The position numbers and the translations under genes were made by a program. From Oenanthe sinensis (taxonomy: Eukaryota > Streptophyta > Magnoliopsida > Apiales > Apiaceae): 64,000 nt of DNA. Positions 46,004-58,636 of the stretch are shown here, piece by piece (the first letter of the stretch is position 1; each line of letters opens with the position of its first letter). Where the stretch lies: NCBI GenBank assembly GCA_028671895.1, contig JAPMAC010000197.1, forward strand, positions 2,485,001 through 2,549,000. The letters are read 5' to 3'. The notes below the pieces were generated by a model. The model saw only the letters and a program-made list of their open reading frames with translations. It was not told where the DNA came from and searched no databases.

Positions 46004-47773
46004 TCAGTTTATCTGCATTGACGACTCTGTATGATACTTCTCTAAATTAGCATCCAGATCATCTTGAGATAACTTCTCCCCACGTCCTATACCACTTCCA
46101 CGTCCCCTCCCAGATCCACGACCTTGACTACCACCACGTGACCTTCCAAATCTGCCCCTTCCTTGCCCACTGTTCCAATATACAATTTAAAAGCAAATCA
46201 GACGTGTGAGCATAATGTGAAAGTAATAAACTTCACCAAGGAGCTTACAGCATAAAATAACACACCATGAACATGCAGAATATACTCGAACTTTTACATG
46301 TAAACATTCTCACTTCAAATCGACCCTCCACCTGAACTCAGCACACACAAAACATTAATATTACTCCGCAAGCATAATTAAGCTCTCTCTTTCATATTTA
46401 AAATGTTTATTTGTTCATATTAAGCCATTTTAACTATGTTCTCCTTTTTTTTATGTGATTAGAACTATATTATGGAAAATTATGATAGACTATATTAAAT
46501 TTTCGTTCCATTCCTCCACTCCACAAGCATAAAATTGAGTTATTTCTTTCATATTTGAAATAAAGAGACACTCCTCCTCACTCATATCCTTTGCATATTT
46601 ATTATAAAAGTTTACACCAAAGAATTTTTTTTTTTGGTTTCTTCTCACGCCTTCATCCTTCTCTTACACCACTCATTGTCCAAGTTTTAATTCCGGTTCC
46701 CATCTCAACTTCAAAAACCAAATGCAACATATAAATATTAAATACAACATAATATATGACATATGAGGGTGCATGCGAATACACGAGAAAGAAGTTGGAA
46801 GATGTAATGTATGTTGCTTCTTAAACTTTTCTTAATCTTTTTGAGGTGATACCTCTTTACTCATTGACTATACATTTTGCTTTAGCTTCAATAGATTCTC
46901 TAGTCCTTTACATTTTGCTTTAGCTTCAATAGATTCTCTAGTCCTTTTTTGTTGATTATATATTAGCTAAATCTAGATCATGCTAACAGTTAACTACTGT
47001 GTTAACTTTAAGACAATTAACAATAAGATTTCACAGGCAACCTCACACTTGCTCAACCCATCCAAAGTAGCTATTTAGGATTAGAATTTAACATTTGACG
47101 GATAGACATTGGTGTAACATACTTCTAAAAAATACTCAAGTCTAAAACAATTTTATTCATTGTATGATGTATTCACATAATCCCCAATCAAACCTAACAA
47201 TTCTTAGGAAACAGAAAGAACAAAACAAGAAAATTCTTGAACCCAACTTTTTTAAGCGAGTGGACCACTGCTAGCAGATGAGAAATAAAACAAATCAAAA
47301 CCTTTCTATGAAAAATTATGTCTCTTATACAGCAAGCTAGTATCTATCTTTACCCAGACTCATGGCAATAATACAAAACTTTTGCATGTTTTTGACAAAA
47401 ATAACTGTCCAGTGTTCAATAGAGATACACGCAGTGAAATAAGAGTCCATATAGCAGTTTAACACATTTTACAATCAATTACACGATTACAAAGTGTGAG
47501 TATTGAAATTTATACACAGTCGTATAAAATACTAACAGGTAGATCTAAAAGCAATTAAAGCTACTAAAAATGAGAACTGAGTGCATACCTTCTAGGAACC
47601 CCATTAAAGTTTGAGCTTTTTCCATTTGCAGATGGTAGCCCAGCTGCAGGAGTCACTATCTTCTTTCCAACAATTTCTACTCTCATTGGCTTCCCATCAA
47701 GCTGGACATTATTGTACTTGGTGACAGCTGATAATGTATCTTGACAACGTGAAAAGACAATTTCAGCTGTTCC
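46004..47773 (-). pseudogene. THO complex subunit 4 (ALY/REF) gene, 3' part only
   Basis: Two exons on the minus strand. Exon 47773-47589 (185 nt) reads GTAEIVFSRCQDTLSAVTKY, then NNVQLDGKPMRVEIVGKKI: the second half of the RRM starting inside RNP1. It is followed by a Ser/Asn linker. Exon 46169-46004 reads SGQGRGRFGRSRGGSQGRG (RGG box) and ends in the conserved EKLSQDDLDANLEKYHTESS-MQIN. Splice sites are canonical and phases agree (AG+T). The family couples splicing to mRNA export in the nucleus. No stops are found, but I cannot find the N-terminal exons or first half of the RRM anywhere up to 50576, so the gene appears 5'-truncated unless those exons lie elsewhere. Element E sits about 290 bp past the stop codon. 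Confidence 0.8.
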
Positions 47774-49974
47774 CTATGGACAAAATGTTTTCTGAACTCA
47801 CGGCAGGGCAGAACAGTCTTTTTGAAGACAACATTCATTTCTCAAATTTGAATATATATCTTTGATCTTCCACTTCGATCATAATATACTACACATTGTT
47901 TCAGATCACCCATTTATGAAAAGGGCTCCTGCATAAAGTTTCCAGGCCATCTTTAAATTAAATATTAGATGCACAATTAGAAGCAATGTAGATAGATATT
48001 AATATCATAACCATAATCTTTAGTATCTAAATTCAGAATCGGTTTATAGTTGTGCAGGTAGCATCCACCAAGAATAACTAGAAAGATGAGAAAATATATT
48101 TCTGGAATTATTTGCTCAAAACACAAGTCATGAAGTACATGATGATGCATTTGTTCTTTCTCTACTATAATGTTCTGACAACCTCCATCATATTACATCA
48201 CACACACACAGAAAAAAGGAGGGAACTTTAACCACTAATTTTTTTTGTTGAAGTTGCAACTAATGATGCAAAGAATAAAGAATATTACTTATAGATCCGA
48301 TTTCAACTGATTGTTCAGACAATCTTTCTGACCTTTTCTTCCCTTCAAAATCAACCAATTTCTAATAAAGCACACTTATGTGTCTACTACCCACACATAG
48401 CCATCAAATATGGTCTTCTCTCTCCGCTTGTGCGATGCACTTTAAACCCCGCTTGCACATATGCCCTTCAAACTATATAATCTAGGCTTCAAGGATGGCT
48501 TATTTCTCTTTTAATATTTTAGTTGAAGAGAACCATTGCACATGAAGTGAATTCTTAACCAATTGAAAACTAACCGTCATTCAATAGAATGCAACTCCAA
48601 TTGGAAACATGGTTGTAGCAATACTATTCAACGGCAATATAATCAAGACCCAAGGGCATATGATAATTCATTTTCATGTAGTTGAATCAGTAAATCCACA
48701 AGATATAGTGAAATTGAGTAACTGCTTAGGCAGAAGTAGTAGTCCAAAACAGAGGTCATGATCGTTTCCTACTTTGGAGTGAACAAGTATATAGGCATTA
48801 AATTTAATCAAATAGTTTGACACAGGATATATATTCTAAATGCCAACTTTTAATGCAAAAAAAAATTAAAAGATGCAGTTGAAGTCAACTGCAGTAGCAT
48901 CATATTGAATGGTCATTTCTCTTCTTCATCAACTATGATTACAGACCAATGTGATCACCCCAAATCAGATCGATCACAAGGAAGCCAATTACAATTAGAC
49001 TATTTGTTTCTGTAAACATCTATAGTTTTCAATTTCTTGCTAGCAAAAAATATATTAGATATAATTGACTGATTTTGTTGCTTGAAAGTCAGGTTCATGT
49101 GCGGTGTACCTTATTCATGTGCGGTGTGCCTTATTCATAGTCTTGTCCTCTCAACTACCGGAAGCTGGACCCACATGGAGTAATATACCTGCTTAATTTC
49201 TACCATGATAATACCTAAATTTCTTTCTACTCAAAATTTCAGTTAGTTATCATCTAAGAAGCAAGATCTCCGGGGCCTAAAGGAATACAAGATCAACCAT
49301 ACATTCATCATACACAATTGTGGTTTATTAGGTTATGTATCCAAGACATTGCATCCAAAGGGTAAAACTCTGGCCAACAAAGGGCCATGACTAGTGATTA
49401 CAGGCAGATAAAATTCCATTGCAGCGTACCTAGACTAAGCCAATATCAACACCTGTTCAATTTGGTTTCGGTTTCAGTTTCATCATGAATTAGAGTATTT
49501 TTAAGGGAAGAATATCTTCTGAATTGGGTTTTCTTTGCATTATTGGATGGCCAATTCTTGGAATGATCACGAAGACGTATTGGGTATAAGGTTTTTCGGA
49601 CCAACAATATTTTACTTTACCCATGACTAGGAAATCATGACATTTTCTATGTTCAACTGCAATTTCAAAGAGAAATCATTAACAATTGAGGGATGTTGTC
49701 AAAGTTATAGCATTGTAACCGCCTAATGTGTTCGAAAGAGGGTATACAACATCCGTCTGATGGGATGTGTTGAGTTCAAAGCAATAAAATGATTTTGCAT
49801 TTTTAACTGCTAACATGTACGTCTCATGTGAATAAAACCATGGGCTCATGTACATCTCACAAGTATGTATTTGATGTATTATTATGTGTGTATGAGTAAT
49901 GTTTTATGTGTGTATATATCACTCACTATTTTGCATGCACTAAGCTGGGGGTCTTCACAGAAACAGGCTATACT

Positions 49975-50060
49975 CTTATAAGAATAGGGGAATGGTCTGC
50001 GTACATCTTACCCTCCCCAGACCCTTCTCTGAGCGGGATATACTGCGTATTTGTTTTTTT
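49975..50060 (+). mobile_element. Au/TS-like SINE 3' end fragment
   Basis: The strings ggaatggtctgcgtacatct, taccctccccagaccc and gcgggatatactgcgtat, followed by a T-run, match the conserved 3' region that I recall from tRNA-derived plant SINEs of the Au/TS type. The tRNA-like head is not recognised. It lies in a block absent from the short duplicate. Confidence 0.6.
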
Positions 50061-50141
50061 TTGGTTTATCATCTAAGAAGCATGAGTGCGGTGTGGCAAG
50101 TGCGAGGATACGTGGATTCTACAAATCCTAAAATATGGGGA

Positions 50142-50181
50142 TTCAGGTGTTGGGGGGTGGGGGTGGGGGTGGGGGTGGGGG
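50142..50181 (+). repeat. (GGGGGT)n minisatellite, potential G-quadruplex
   Basis: Five runs of five or six G separated by single T, ending gggggtacgg. The sister copy at about 19180-19200 has only one run (gttgggggtacgg). Confidence 0.9.
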
Positions 50182-50576
50182 TACGGAAATTATTAAAATA
50201 TTATAGAAAATTTCTACATTACATATAATATCAATAACAAGTCAGGAAAAATTCACCAATGACCATTGCCCCTTACTACCTCTGCTAATACATTAACTTT
50301 AAATTTTAAAAATATCTAACCATTCAACACACATAAATCTTAATATACTAACTAAATATTAAGTTATTAACCACTACAATTAGAAAATAAATTTACAAGT
50401 AATTAAGATAAAATCAGATAGTCAAATACACAGTCAAATAGTCAGTTAACATACAATCAGTTCATTTACAAACACAAGCAACACATATACAAACATATAC
50501 ATCATACATGTATATATCAGATGGATTAGATGATTATAAACAGATTGTAGATCGTTACAAACAGTTCTTTATAAAC

Positions 50577-51385
50577 ATCGATTACAATACACAAAGAAAG
50601 AAGGAAGATGAAAGAAGACGATGACGGCTTACTGGGGATGAAAATGGCGTGGGATTGAAAGGAGAACACATCCTTTCCATGTAAGTTTGTGTTTAAGTTG
50701 AAAGAAAAAATGACCTAAACTACCATTCCTGCACCCCCTAGTTCCGGCCAAGAAATACAGGGATTTATATATATATATATGTATGTATGTATATAAAGTT
50801 TAAGGGAATGTTAAAAGAACAACTGCTTTTCTCAAGATGACTAATTATAATCCTCTCCTCCATTATGTACAAATTATAATTCATATTAGCCTTTTCATAT
50901 TAATATCATGTGTAGCTAATTTGAAATCTAAATGTACAAGAATAAAAAATAACGAGAAAAGAATGACTACACGCAATCCACATAAAATTTATGCTCTCTG
51001 TGGTTCGTACAGGCAATTTTCATATTCAATTTTGTCATTTTACACATGCATATTTTAATAAAATCAACTAACTATATAGAGTTCATCTACAACTTTAAAG
51101 TGACATTTTCATTTTTCCTATCTAATAATCTCTGTGCAGAACATGCATCCAAATAGAAGTGCATACAAGATAAATGTACGAAGTACAAAATAACGAAGAC
51201 CAAAAAAATACAATTTGACATATAAACAACTTCATTGTCACGCTCACTTTTGACATTCGCCGCATTCCTAAATTATTTTATCTAATAATTTGAATTTAAA
51301 TCAGTATATCAGGACTAAAAGACGGACAACATAATTCATGACACACGAAAAAATAAAATTAGGTGGAAATTTTAGACCACGATAC
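50577..51385. other. Intergenic sequence
   Basis: A short ta/gtat microsatellite is at about 50765-50795. I see no remaining exons of the RNA polymerase gene here and no other gene. Confidence 0.5.
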
Positions 51386-54300
51386 CTGGTGGATAGGTAT
51401 ATAAGATAAAGTATTCTCAGGGGAGTAGCTTCTCAATGCTTCAGACAGACTGAGGCATGTTTCCAGACATTGAAAAGGATCTTCTGCCTTCAACCACCAC
51501 CGTTTTCCATCAAGAGGCCTGTCTGCAGAATCAAATATATCTTCCAAGTGGTTTTCATTAAACACTACTCGACCTTCATAAGAAAACTTGTCTACACCAC
51601 CACCATATAAATTTGCCAAGTGTATTTTCGACCAGCATAAGCTAGACTTGCCAAGAGGGCGACCCTCTGCAAACTCCAGGATCCCTTGCCATAAATCAGA
51701 ACCAAGATGGTTTAGATATGGGTGCATGAGATATGCATGCCCACGAAAATCTAGATTGTGTGGGTAGTAGAAGCCATCCTCATCCTTCATTTCCTGCGAA
51801 ACCTACCCAAATTAGACCATGATGTTTCACAAATTAGTATTCTAAGAATATAGTGTCTTGCTCAAACGGGAACAAATTAGATTCAACAGATTGGACGTAT
51901 TAATTCCTTATTTTATTATGAATTCACCCCAAGTTTTCATCCCTCCCAATATATCTGTAGTTACTTCCACTCCATCAATGTAATATCACTTTAAGGCTTT
52001 ATCATACCAATATAGGATACACTTTGGAGAATTTAAAGGCTTGACATGTACAAAGTGTTGAATCCAAGTAGCTAAATGTTTTTACTTTTATGAGTCTAAC
52101 CATAGAAACACATACATATAAACAATGAAAAACAATCATGGAGTAAGTTCGATTCTTACCGAAAGTCTAAGTTCAATGTCGCACCTCTGTGAGTACCTCT
52201 CACTATTCACTTTTTTTACTCCTTTCACTTTCCACCTCCATTTATTGGTTTCTGCTTCATCTTCATTGTCCAGTTCCTCGGGTAGAGCAACCTGCAACAG
52301 CCAATATTCATACAACCATCCAAAATAATCAAGATGAACTGCATATATAGATAAAATATAGGGAAAATAAAATGTTTGCCCCTATACTATTTCTAGCTTT
52401 CTAACCCGTGCATTCCACAGGTTAGCCAAAAATTAAATGAATATATATTTTATATTATATTTTTTATTAATATTTAATATGAACGTTTTTGCATAAATTA
52501 ACTTTTTATAGGGTTGAGAGATTATGTTAATGTGTATGATGTATTTTTTTGTTTTCTGTAAATTTGTTAAAAATGCAAGTGATAATGAATTAAGTAAAAG
52601 AGTTAGTTTGATAATATGTTTGTGTGTGTGTGTAATTTGAACCCATGAGATATAATAAGTAGAATGTTATCAAATGTAAATATGCATAAAACATATAAAA
52701 TTTGGGCCCAAAACCCAAATACAACATAACCAAAACTTTTAATGTTTTAGCTTTAATAATATTATATAGATTATCTAAAAAAGAAGCAATTTATGTTCTA
52801 ATATTGTGGCATACATCCTCATGATGAACCAAATCAGCTAGGCGGCCTCCACTAGCCCAAATTCTGTCTACTATATCCAAAATCTTCTTGTGTACCCTCC
52901 ATTTGGTATTAAGTGTGTTTAGAGCCTGGTGACATATAAAAAATAGAATGGCATTAAACAAACACAACTTTTTCACACATAATGGCCAAAATGCAGCATA
53001 CAATTCACAAAATCTGGAAGTTTAAAATGTGTATATACAAATACATCATACCTCAAATATTTTTGGAACTCTTTGAAATGCCTCTCGCTGTTGTTTTGCT
53101 CCATGAGTACGCATAATATAGGATGGTAAAAATAAATATGCTCATTTTATCATACGTACAATATTTTATTTATTAATAGAACAATAATGCATGACAAAAT
53201 AAGAATAAATATTTAAAAATATATATTTTATATATGTTTAGGTGAATACATCCTACAAGCCTGTTTGGCCAAATATTTTTTTCACTAATAAGTATTTGTT
53301 GCTAAAAGGTACTTCTGTCAACGAATTGCGACTTTTACAAAAAATTGTGAAGTCAAACAGGTTTCATTTAGGAATAGAATATAGAATACCAACAAAACAT
53401 CTATAAGAATCCAGACACATTACCCCATCCAATTCGTTGGAGGAACCAACATCGGCATATATGGAATCACCATGTCCCTAGCCTGCATTCACATCACGAA
53501 TTAGACAAATTTTTAAGACTAGTTATATTTACAGAACAAAATAACACAGCTGTCTTATCTTTTATTAGAAGTTCAGTACAAGTCAAGGAAATTACATTCT
53601 TCAGAGCCCACCACTAGTATAGTAGTAATAAGTAGGCATACAAATTATCAATATTCAATAATTCATTAGTACTTCCAGTTTTCTCCAAGCCTTTCCGAAC
53701 CAGTGGGTCACATTCAATAACTCCATACCTCCTGCTGCCTTTCCTACAAATCAAAACAAATACACGTATCATAATAAGAGTGACAGCATGAGTAGACGTA
53801 CACGTATGCGCGTGTCTGTCTGTGTCTTGAGAGATAAATTTCAATACATAGAAGTATACACACCGGGTGTCCACAGTTTTTAAATTGTGTAAAAACACAG
53901 GTCGAATATCAAGTGGACAATCTTCTGAGTGATCAGCAGGAGAATGTAGGCTGTTTCCATCAACAAATGAATCAAACGGGATCCCACCTGGTAATAATAT
54001 ATAGAAACTGTGAGGTAAATTATAATGACAAAGAAAAAAAGCTGACGAAAAGAATACATTATACGTACAAACCTTGACTTGAGCTTCCTGGCCCCACGGC
54101 TTTGCATGATCATGTTCTTTTCCTACTGATCTTACTTGATGCAACATTTGCTTTTTCATCAAATTGGTAACCTTTTTCCTCAGTTTCTCTTGCTGTTTGG
54201 TAGGAGAATCAAATTCTTTACTTGCATCCTTAATTGATGCAGACTTCTTCTTGGTCTTATCTAGAAAATTCTGTATTCTGACCTGATTTCCAAGGGAAAA

Positions 54301-56286
54301 GAAATTAACATTTAAGCTTCCGACAGTTCCAGAAGTCCAGTTCTTGTACTTCTCCATCTAATGCATATCAACTCATAAAGTAATGCTGAGGACTTAAATT
54401 TTGTAAGTTGGTGCAATACAAAAAACCTATCTAAAAAGAAACGGAGGCCCAGCAAGATTTAAAGGGCAGTTATTAACAGGAAAAAAATGACTAGCAATAC
54501 TCCATAGAGAGCATGCATCAATTGGCTTCACTTTTTTTTTTTTTTTGCTGATGAACATTTGCTAGATGGCCATTGGTTGTGGAGTCAGTTTCATAATTCT
54601 TCTATAGGGATTTCCATAGTTTTAGACTTTTAGTCTCTATCGTGCTGACTAACTATAGAGGTTGGTTCTAGTTATATTTGTATGAAAGATATAACAGGGA
54701 TCTGGATTATAATGTGAGTCACTGTTCCAACACCACATATTGTTTTTACGTTAAATAAGTTTCTGCTGATTTAGACTGAATAAAGTTACCTCAATAGGGG
54801 TATAATGATAAAAAAAAAAAAAATTCTGAAGGATTTTTACAACTTCTGATGTCCGATTCTCTACTTTCTAGAAGAGTTAACTAGATACTATATTAAAGAT
54901 TAGCATAATTAGAAAGAAGATAAACTTAAATAAAGAACCAAGAGAATTTCAATTGAATATCAATATATCAAGGAGTAGTACTTAATAGAAAGATTTTATA
55001 TATTATTGATATTGATTCAACAAAACACTATCATGGAAATAAAGAACTTAAATCCTGTAGTTTTTTTAAATGTTTTGGAGTCTTAGATATGATAGTAATG
55101 TTATAATCCACTTGATTCCCTATTCAACAATTGAAGCTCTTACTAGAATGTAGATAATAAAAGTTATTTAAAAAATTAACTTAATTTCCCAGCCATAGAA
55201 TTTTTAGTGGCTTCATGATACTAATTTCTATAGATGGACATCTTAACATGATGCTCTATCTGTGAAATTGTACAGCCTATGTGGTTTCTTTACTTCCACC
55301 TTCTGTATATAATCTTGCACAATGTAGTTTTCGAGAGTAGATGCTCAGGGAGACATGAACATCTGTTATAGAAGCATGGTGGTTCACGGGGATACCTACG
55401 ATCAAATTTCTGTGACTTGAGTGCATAACAAGATGAATTACAGAAATAGATTTAAGAAAAATTTAAACTGTGAAACCATATAAAATATACCAAAAGCAAC
55501 CTCTAGGTATGTACTTTTAATGACAATGTCGACTCAATGATCCACAACAAACCGTATAAGGTTCCTCTATTTCATTTTCTCTAAACAACACATACAAGAC
55601 ACGGTCTTTTAGACTATAATTTGCAGCATAAGACACGTTTCTGTGCTTGACCATGTTCAATGCTTACATAGCCAAAACCTGAGACTTAATGATATTCTGA
55701 GCTTTTTCTAATAAGCAACAAATCAACAAGGACTTCCACCAATAGGGCATGGAAAAATATAAATTCTTTTGGCATCCATTTGTAAATATGTTAATATTAG
55801 GTGGACAAACATTATAGAACTCATTATAGCGCAAACTAACTAATTGAGCAACAAATAAACAAATAAAAAGTTAATAACATCACGGCTGCTCACCTCATGC
55901 TCGATCGCTTCACCAATCTAACAAGCGGCATGCACCACTCTACAACCACTATTACTACTTATCCCAGTCATCAACAATCCCACTAACTTATGCATTGTAA
56001 TAACCGTCATCATATTAGCTGGCAACAGATCAAACTACGGACCATAAGCCGTCTTATGCTTCCCTTCAACACACGATTTTTGATCAACAGCAATGGCATC
56101 CCTTAAAGGCTCAAACCAACCAAGAAACTATGATTTCATATATGGAAAATTAGGTGCTAATTTCACCATCTAATTTCGGCTGCTTCACTTCTCTCGCCAT
56201 TTGATTAATCACTTCTTCAACTTGATCACTCTAATCTTCCGTCGAAACAATAGCCTCCGCATCACTAGCAAGAACTCTAAAATTCC
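51386..56286 (-). pseudogene. Phage-type organellar RNA polymerase (RPOT) pseudogene
   Basis: Exons visible on the minus strand: 56286-55894 (RVLASDAEAIVSTED, FLGWFEPLRDAIAVDQ, MMTVITMHKLVGLLMTG, IGEAIEHE), 54282-54073 (VRIQNFLDKTKKKS ... KPWGQEAQVK), 53987-53864 (VGSRLIHLLMETAYI, then a one-base shift to ADHSEDCPLDIRPVFLHNLK), 53743-53673 (RRYGVIECDPLVRKGLEKT), 53482-53424 (ARDMVIPYMPMLVPPTNW), about 53144-53052 (YLFLPSYIMRTHGAKQQREA), 52925-52815 (TKWRVHKKILDIVD), 52291-52160 (ERYSQRCDIELRLS) and 51802-51386 (GFYYPHNLDFRGHAY to HQ). T7-like single-subunit polymerases transcribe mitochondrial or plastid genes. The first exon has several TAG stops and a deletion. The next exon, with catalytic motif A, is absent. 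Confidence 0.9.
54358..55893. other. Large RPOT intron
   Basis: About 1.6 kb between the exon ending IGEAIEHE and that starting VRIQNFLDK. AT-rich; no further exon or clear transposon is recognised. Confidence 0.5.
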
Positions 56287-56719
56287 CTGCATAATTAAAC
56301 AAAATATATGCATACTACCAGTTTGTGAAAATGCCTGATCGGGGGTGAAAACGTTTTACATTACATGGGCTATCGCAACAACCCCTAATATTTCCAATAA
56401 TTGACAAATCTTGGGAACCCAGATTAGATTTATGTGAAATAGAACAAGTATGAGATGATAAAAATTTGAACTTTTTTAAAGATTTATGGCCCAAACTTCT
56501 CCACATCTTCAAGTAAAGAAATCAATTGGAGAGAGTGGTTAGTGAAAAAAAATAAAAACTTCAGAGTTGCTAGTAGTTATACAGGTAATCAGAAAATTGA
56601 AATGAAATGTGTATAAAAGTGTATATATATAGTTTGAGGAATTTTAATATGTCACCAGTCACCACTGAGAAATTCTACATTGGCTTTAAAACACGGCATG
56701 CGTGCATCATAATCAAGAA
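56287..56719. other. Intergenic sequence
   Basis: No gene can be supported. A 65-codon minus-strand frame here has no recognisable features. Confidence 0.4.
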
Positions 56720-57060
56720 AGAAACATAAGAAAATAACATGCAATTTTCTTGATGATTTACGACATGTGCAACTGGAATGTGAAAAGAATGCATATCTTG
56801 TCTACATCAATAAATACTATATTTTAGAAGGCCAGAAATAACCATGGGAACACCAGAATAACTAGAAGCGTTAAATACCAAAATAACTTTGCATAGCCAT
56901 TCAAAGTGCTGCCTTAATCTCAATTCAGGATTTATTTGCTTCACTAGCAGGGGAAGCAAGATCAGGAGCTGAACCAAGGGCAGGTGCTGGATGCATACAT
57001 AAATATGTGAAGAAATAAAAAAGCATATATCAGTAAGCAAAGATTGGAAATAAAAGATCA
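56720..57060. repeat. Duplicated flank, copy 1 (partner 59850-60300)
   Basis: Shared phrases include acatgcaattttcttgat, atgtgcaactggaatgtg, cttcactagcaggg and aaatatgtgaagaaataaaa. Both copies lie on the 3' side of F-box sequences, so gene and flank were duplicated together. Confidence 0.75.
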
Positions 57061-57097
57061 CCGTATATGTTCCATTATATAGTTAGCATATAACGGA

Positions 57098-57367
57098 TTA
57101 CCTATAGTTTGCCAGCATCAAACGAACCAACTCCAAACATGAAAAGAAATAATAGGGCACAAAAAGACGAGGATTTTCCTTCATATTAATAATCACTAAA
57201 TGCTTAACCTCATCTAAGATTCGCAGTCCTTGTAAACTTATATTTGGAGGGATGTATAAAGCAAATTTTACTATGGGGCCTTTGTGAGCTAAAAGAATCC
57301 TAGTAACAGCTCCCCTGATTATATATTGGTGAGATTTCACATCTTTTATAAAGAAAAGTTGGTTCAT
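57098..57367 (-). pseudogene. F-box/FBD/LRR gene fragment
   Basis: It reads MNQLFFIKDVKSHQYIIRG, GPIVKFALYIPPNISLQG, VKHLVIINMKENPRLFVPY and FSCLELVRLMLANYR, corresponding to about residues 64-160 of the intact F-box gene at 62671-61249 with many substitutions and a small deletion. The F-box, the remaining leucine-rich part and the FBD are missing. A decayed partial duplicate. Confidence 0.8.
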
Positions 57368-58061
57368 ATTTTGGATCTCTTAGCCAATCAATTATCCTTA
57401 ACGACACAAATGCATGTGCTAATTCCTCTGCGCCTTCACGGATTTCCTTGTGTTTTATTCAGTTCATGTACAATCACATTGTTACACATTGATATATGTC
57501 AGGCTTTGTTTGTAGGAAACGAAGTAGATATAGAATAGTGATGGAAAGTCATTTAAAGCGTCATCTTTCACAATGTTAAATTAGACTTGATTATTAAGGA
57601 TATCTTTGAATACTGAATTGGGTCTCTTTTATGGGTTGCGATCCATAGCTTTTCTCCCTTCTGTGGTTGGGAAACCCTCAGGGTAGTGGGTGTTCTGCGG
57701 TTCATTCACCCAAGTTATATCTATTAGCGTATCGTATCTATATTTTACGAGTTGTCCTGCATCAAAATGGTATCAAGATCTTAGGTTTCTTCATAAATTT
57801 CTTAATTGTTGGGAGATCTTGGATTTTGCAAAAAAAAACTGGTCACTATTCATTGCCGGAAAGCACTATTCAATGCCGGATTTACTGTTCATCCGGGAAC
57901 TGTTCATCAGAGTCGAGGATTTCAGAATGGAAAAGAAAGAAGGAAAGAAAAGCGGAAGTGGATGCTAGGAGAAAAAAAAAAGGTGGAGGCTGCTCTTTTA
58001 AAAAAAAATGGTAACCCTAAAATTTTTTTCATATATTCTGGAAAACTACTTTTTGGGTACT

Positions 58062-58335
58062 TCAAGTTTCTGAAAATTTGAAAATCAGTCCCTGAAGTTT
58101 CTAGAGAGTACAAACTGATCATTCAGGTTTGCAGAAATTTTCAAACCAGTCCCTGAAGTTTCCAGATATTACAAACTCCTCCCTTGGTTTGGCAGAAATG
58201 TAGAACAGCCCCTCACAGCTTCAGAAAATTACTCAACAGTCCCTGTACTTCCAAAATTTGACAGTTTTAGCCTCTGCAACTTCTGATTTTGATATTTCAG
58301 CCCCTTAAACTTCAGAATTTATCAAGACCAACCCC
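58062..58335 (+). repeat. Degenerate tandem repeat (agtccctgaagtttc type)
   Basis: About six imperfect units of 40-50 bp with the phrase cagtccctgaagtttc or cagcccctt...cttcag, in the leader of the small LTR element. Confidence 0.65.
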
Positions 58336-58400
58336 TCTTAATCCTTGTTTAAGTCATGTCTGCTTACATTAAACTTCAAATTAAGAGTGTGGAAGATAAT

Positions 58401-58630
58401 GTGCGTGTTTGGGATCCCTTATTTATGGAAATAAGTTACTTATTTCCAGAAAAAGTACGTATATATGTACTTTTTCTGGAAATAAGTAACTTATTTTTTT
58501 ATTTTGAAAATAAGAATTGGTCTTAAAATTTTAAACTAAATGTTAATATTTAAAAAAAATGTAAAGATATATATATATTTTTAAAAAATAAGTAACTCAT
58601 TACTTATTTTTAAGATTTCCCAAACGGGGT
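58401..58630. mobile_element. MITE with perfect internal palindrome
   Basis: The ends gtgcgtgtttgggat and (reversed) accccgtttgggaaat are imperfect terminal inverted repeats. Inside, 58430-58495 is a perfect inverted repeat with arms of 28 bp around a gtatatat centre. No transposase. I could not define the target duplication. Confidence 0.6.
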
Positions 58631-58636
58631 CAATAT

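Larger units (their letters stand above)
45721..50576. repeat. Segmental duplication, long copy (ALY region)
   Basis: Homologous to 17690-19580 but without its deletions. Copy-specific material includes the two ALY exons, a SINE-like 3' end near 49985-50050 and an expanded ggggt array at 50142-50181. Confidence 0.85.

Noticed and set aside
48390..48480. Extra 90 bp in the long duplicate relative to the short copy
   Set aside because: No terminal repeats or duplication; simple indel.
53257..53370. Possible MITE (cctgtttgg ... tcaaacaggttt) in an RPOT intron
   Set aside because: The ends are imperfect and I found no convincing target duplication.
54310..54357. MEKYKNWTSGTV start of the open frame before the RPOT exon
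   Set aside because: It lies upstream of a clear 3' splice site at 54283 and does not match the family, so it is intron sequence.
56315..56512. 65-codon minus-strand frame
   Set aside because: No recognisable domain, no splice or composition support.
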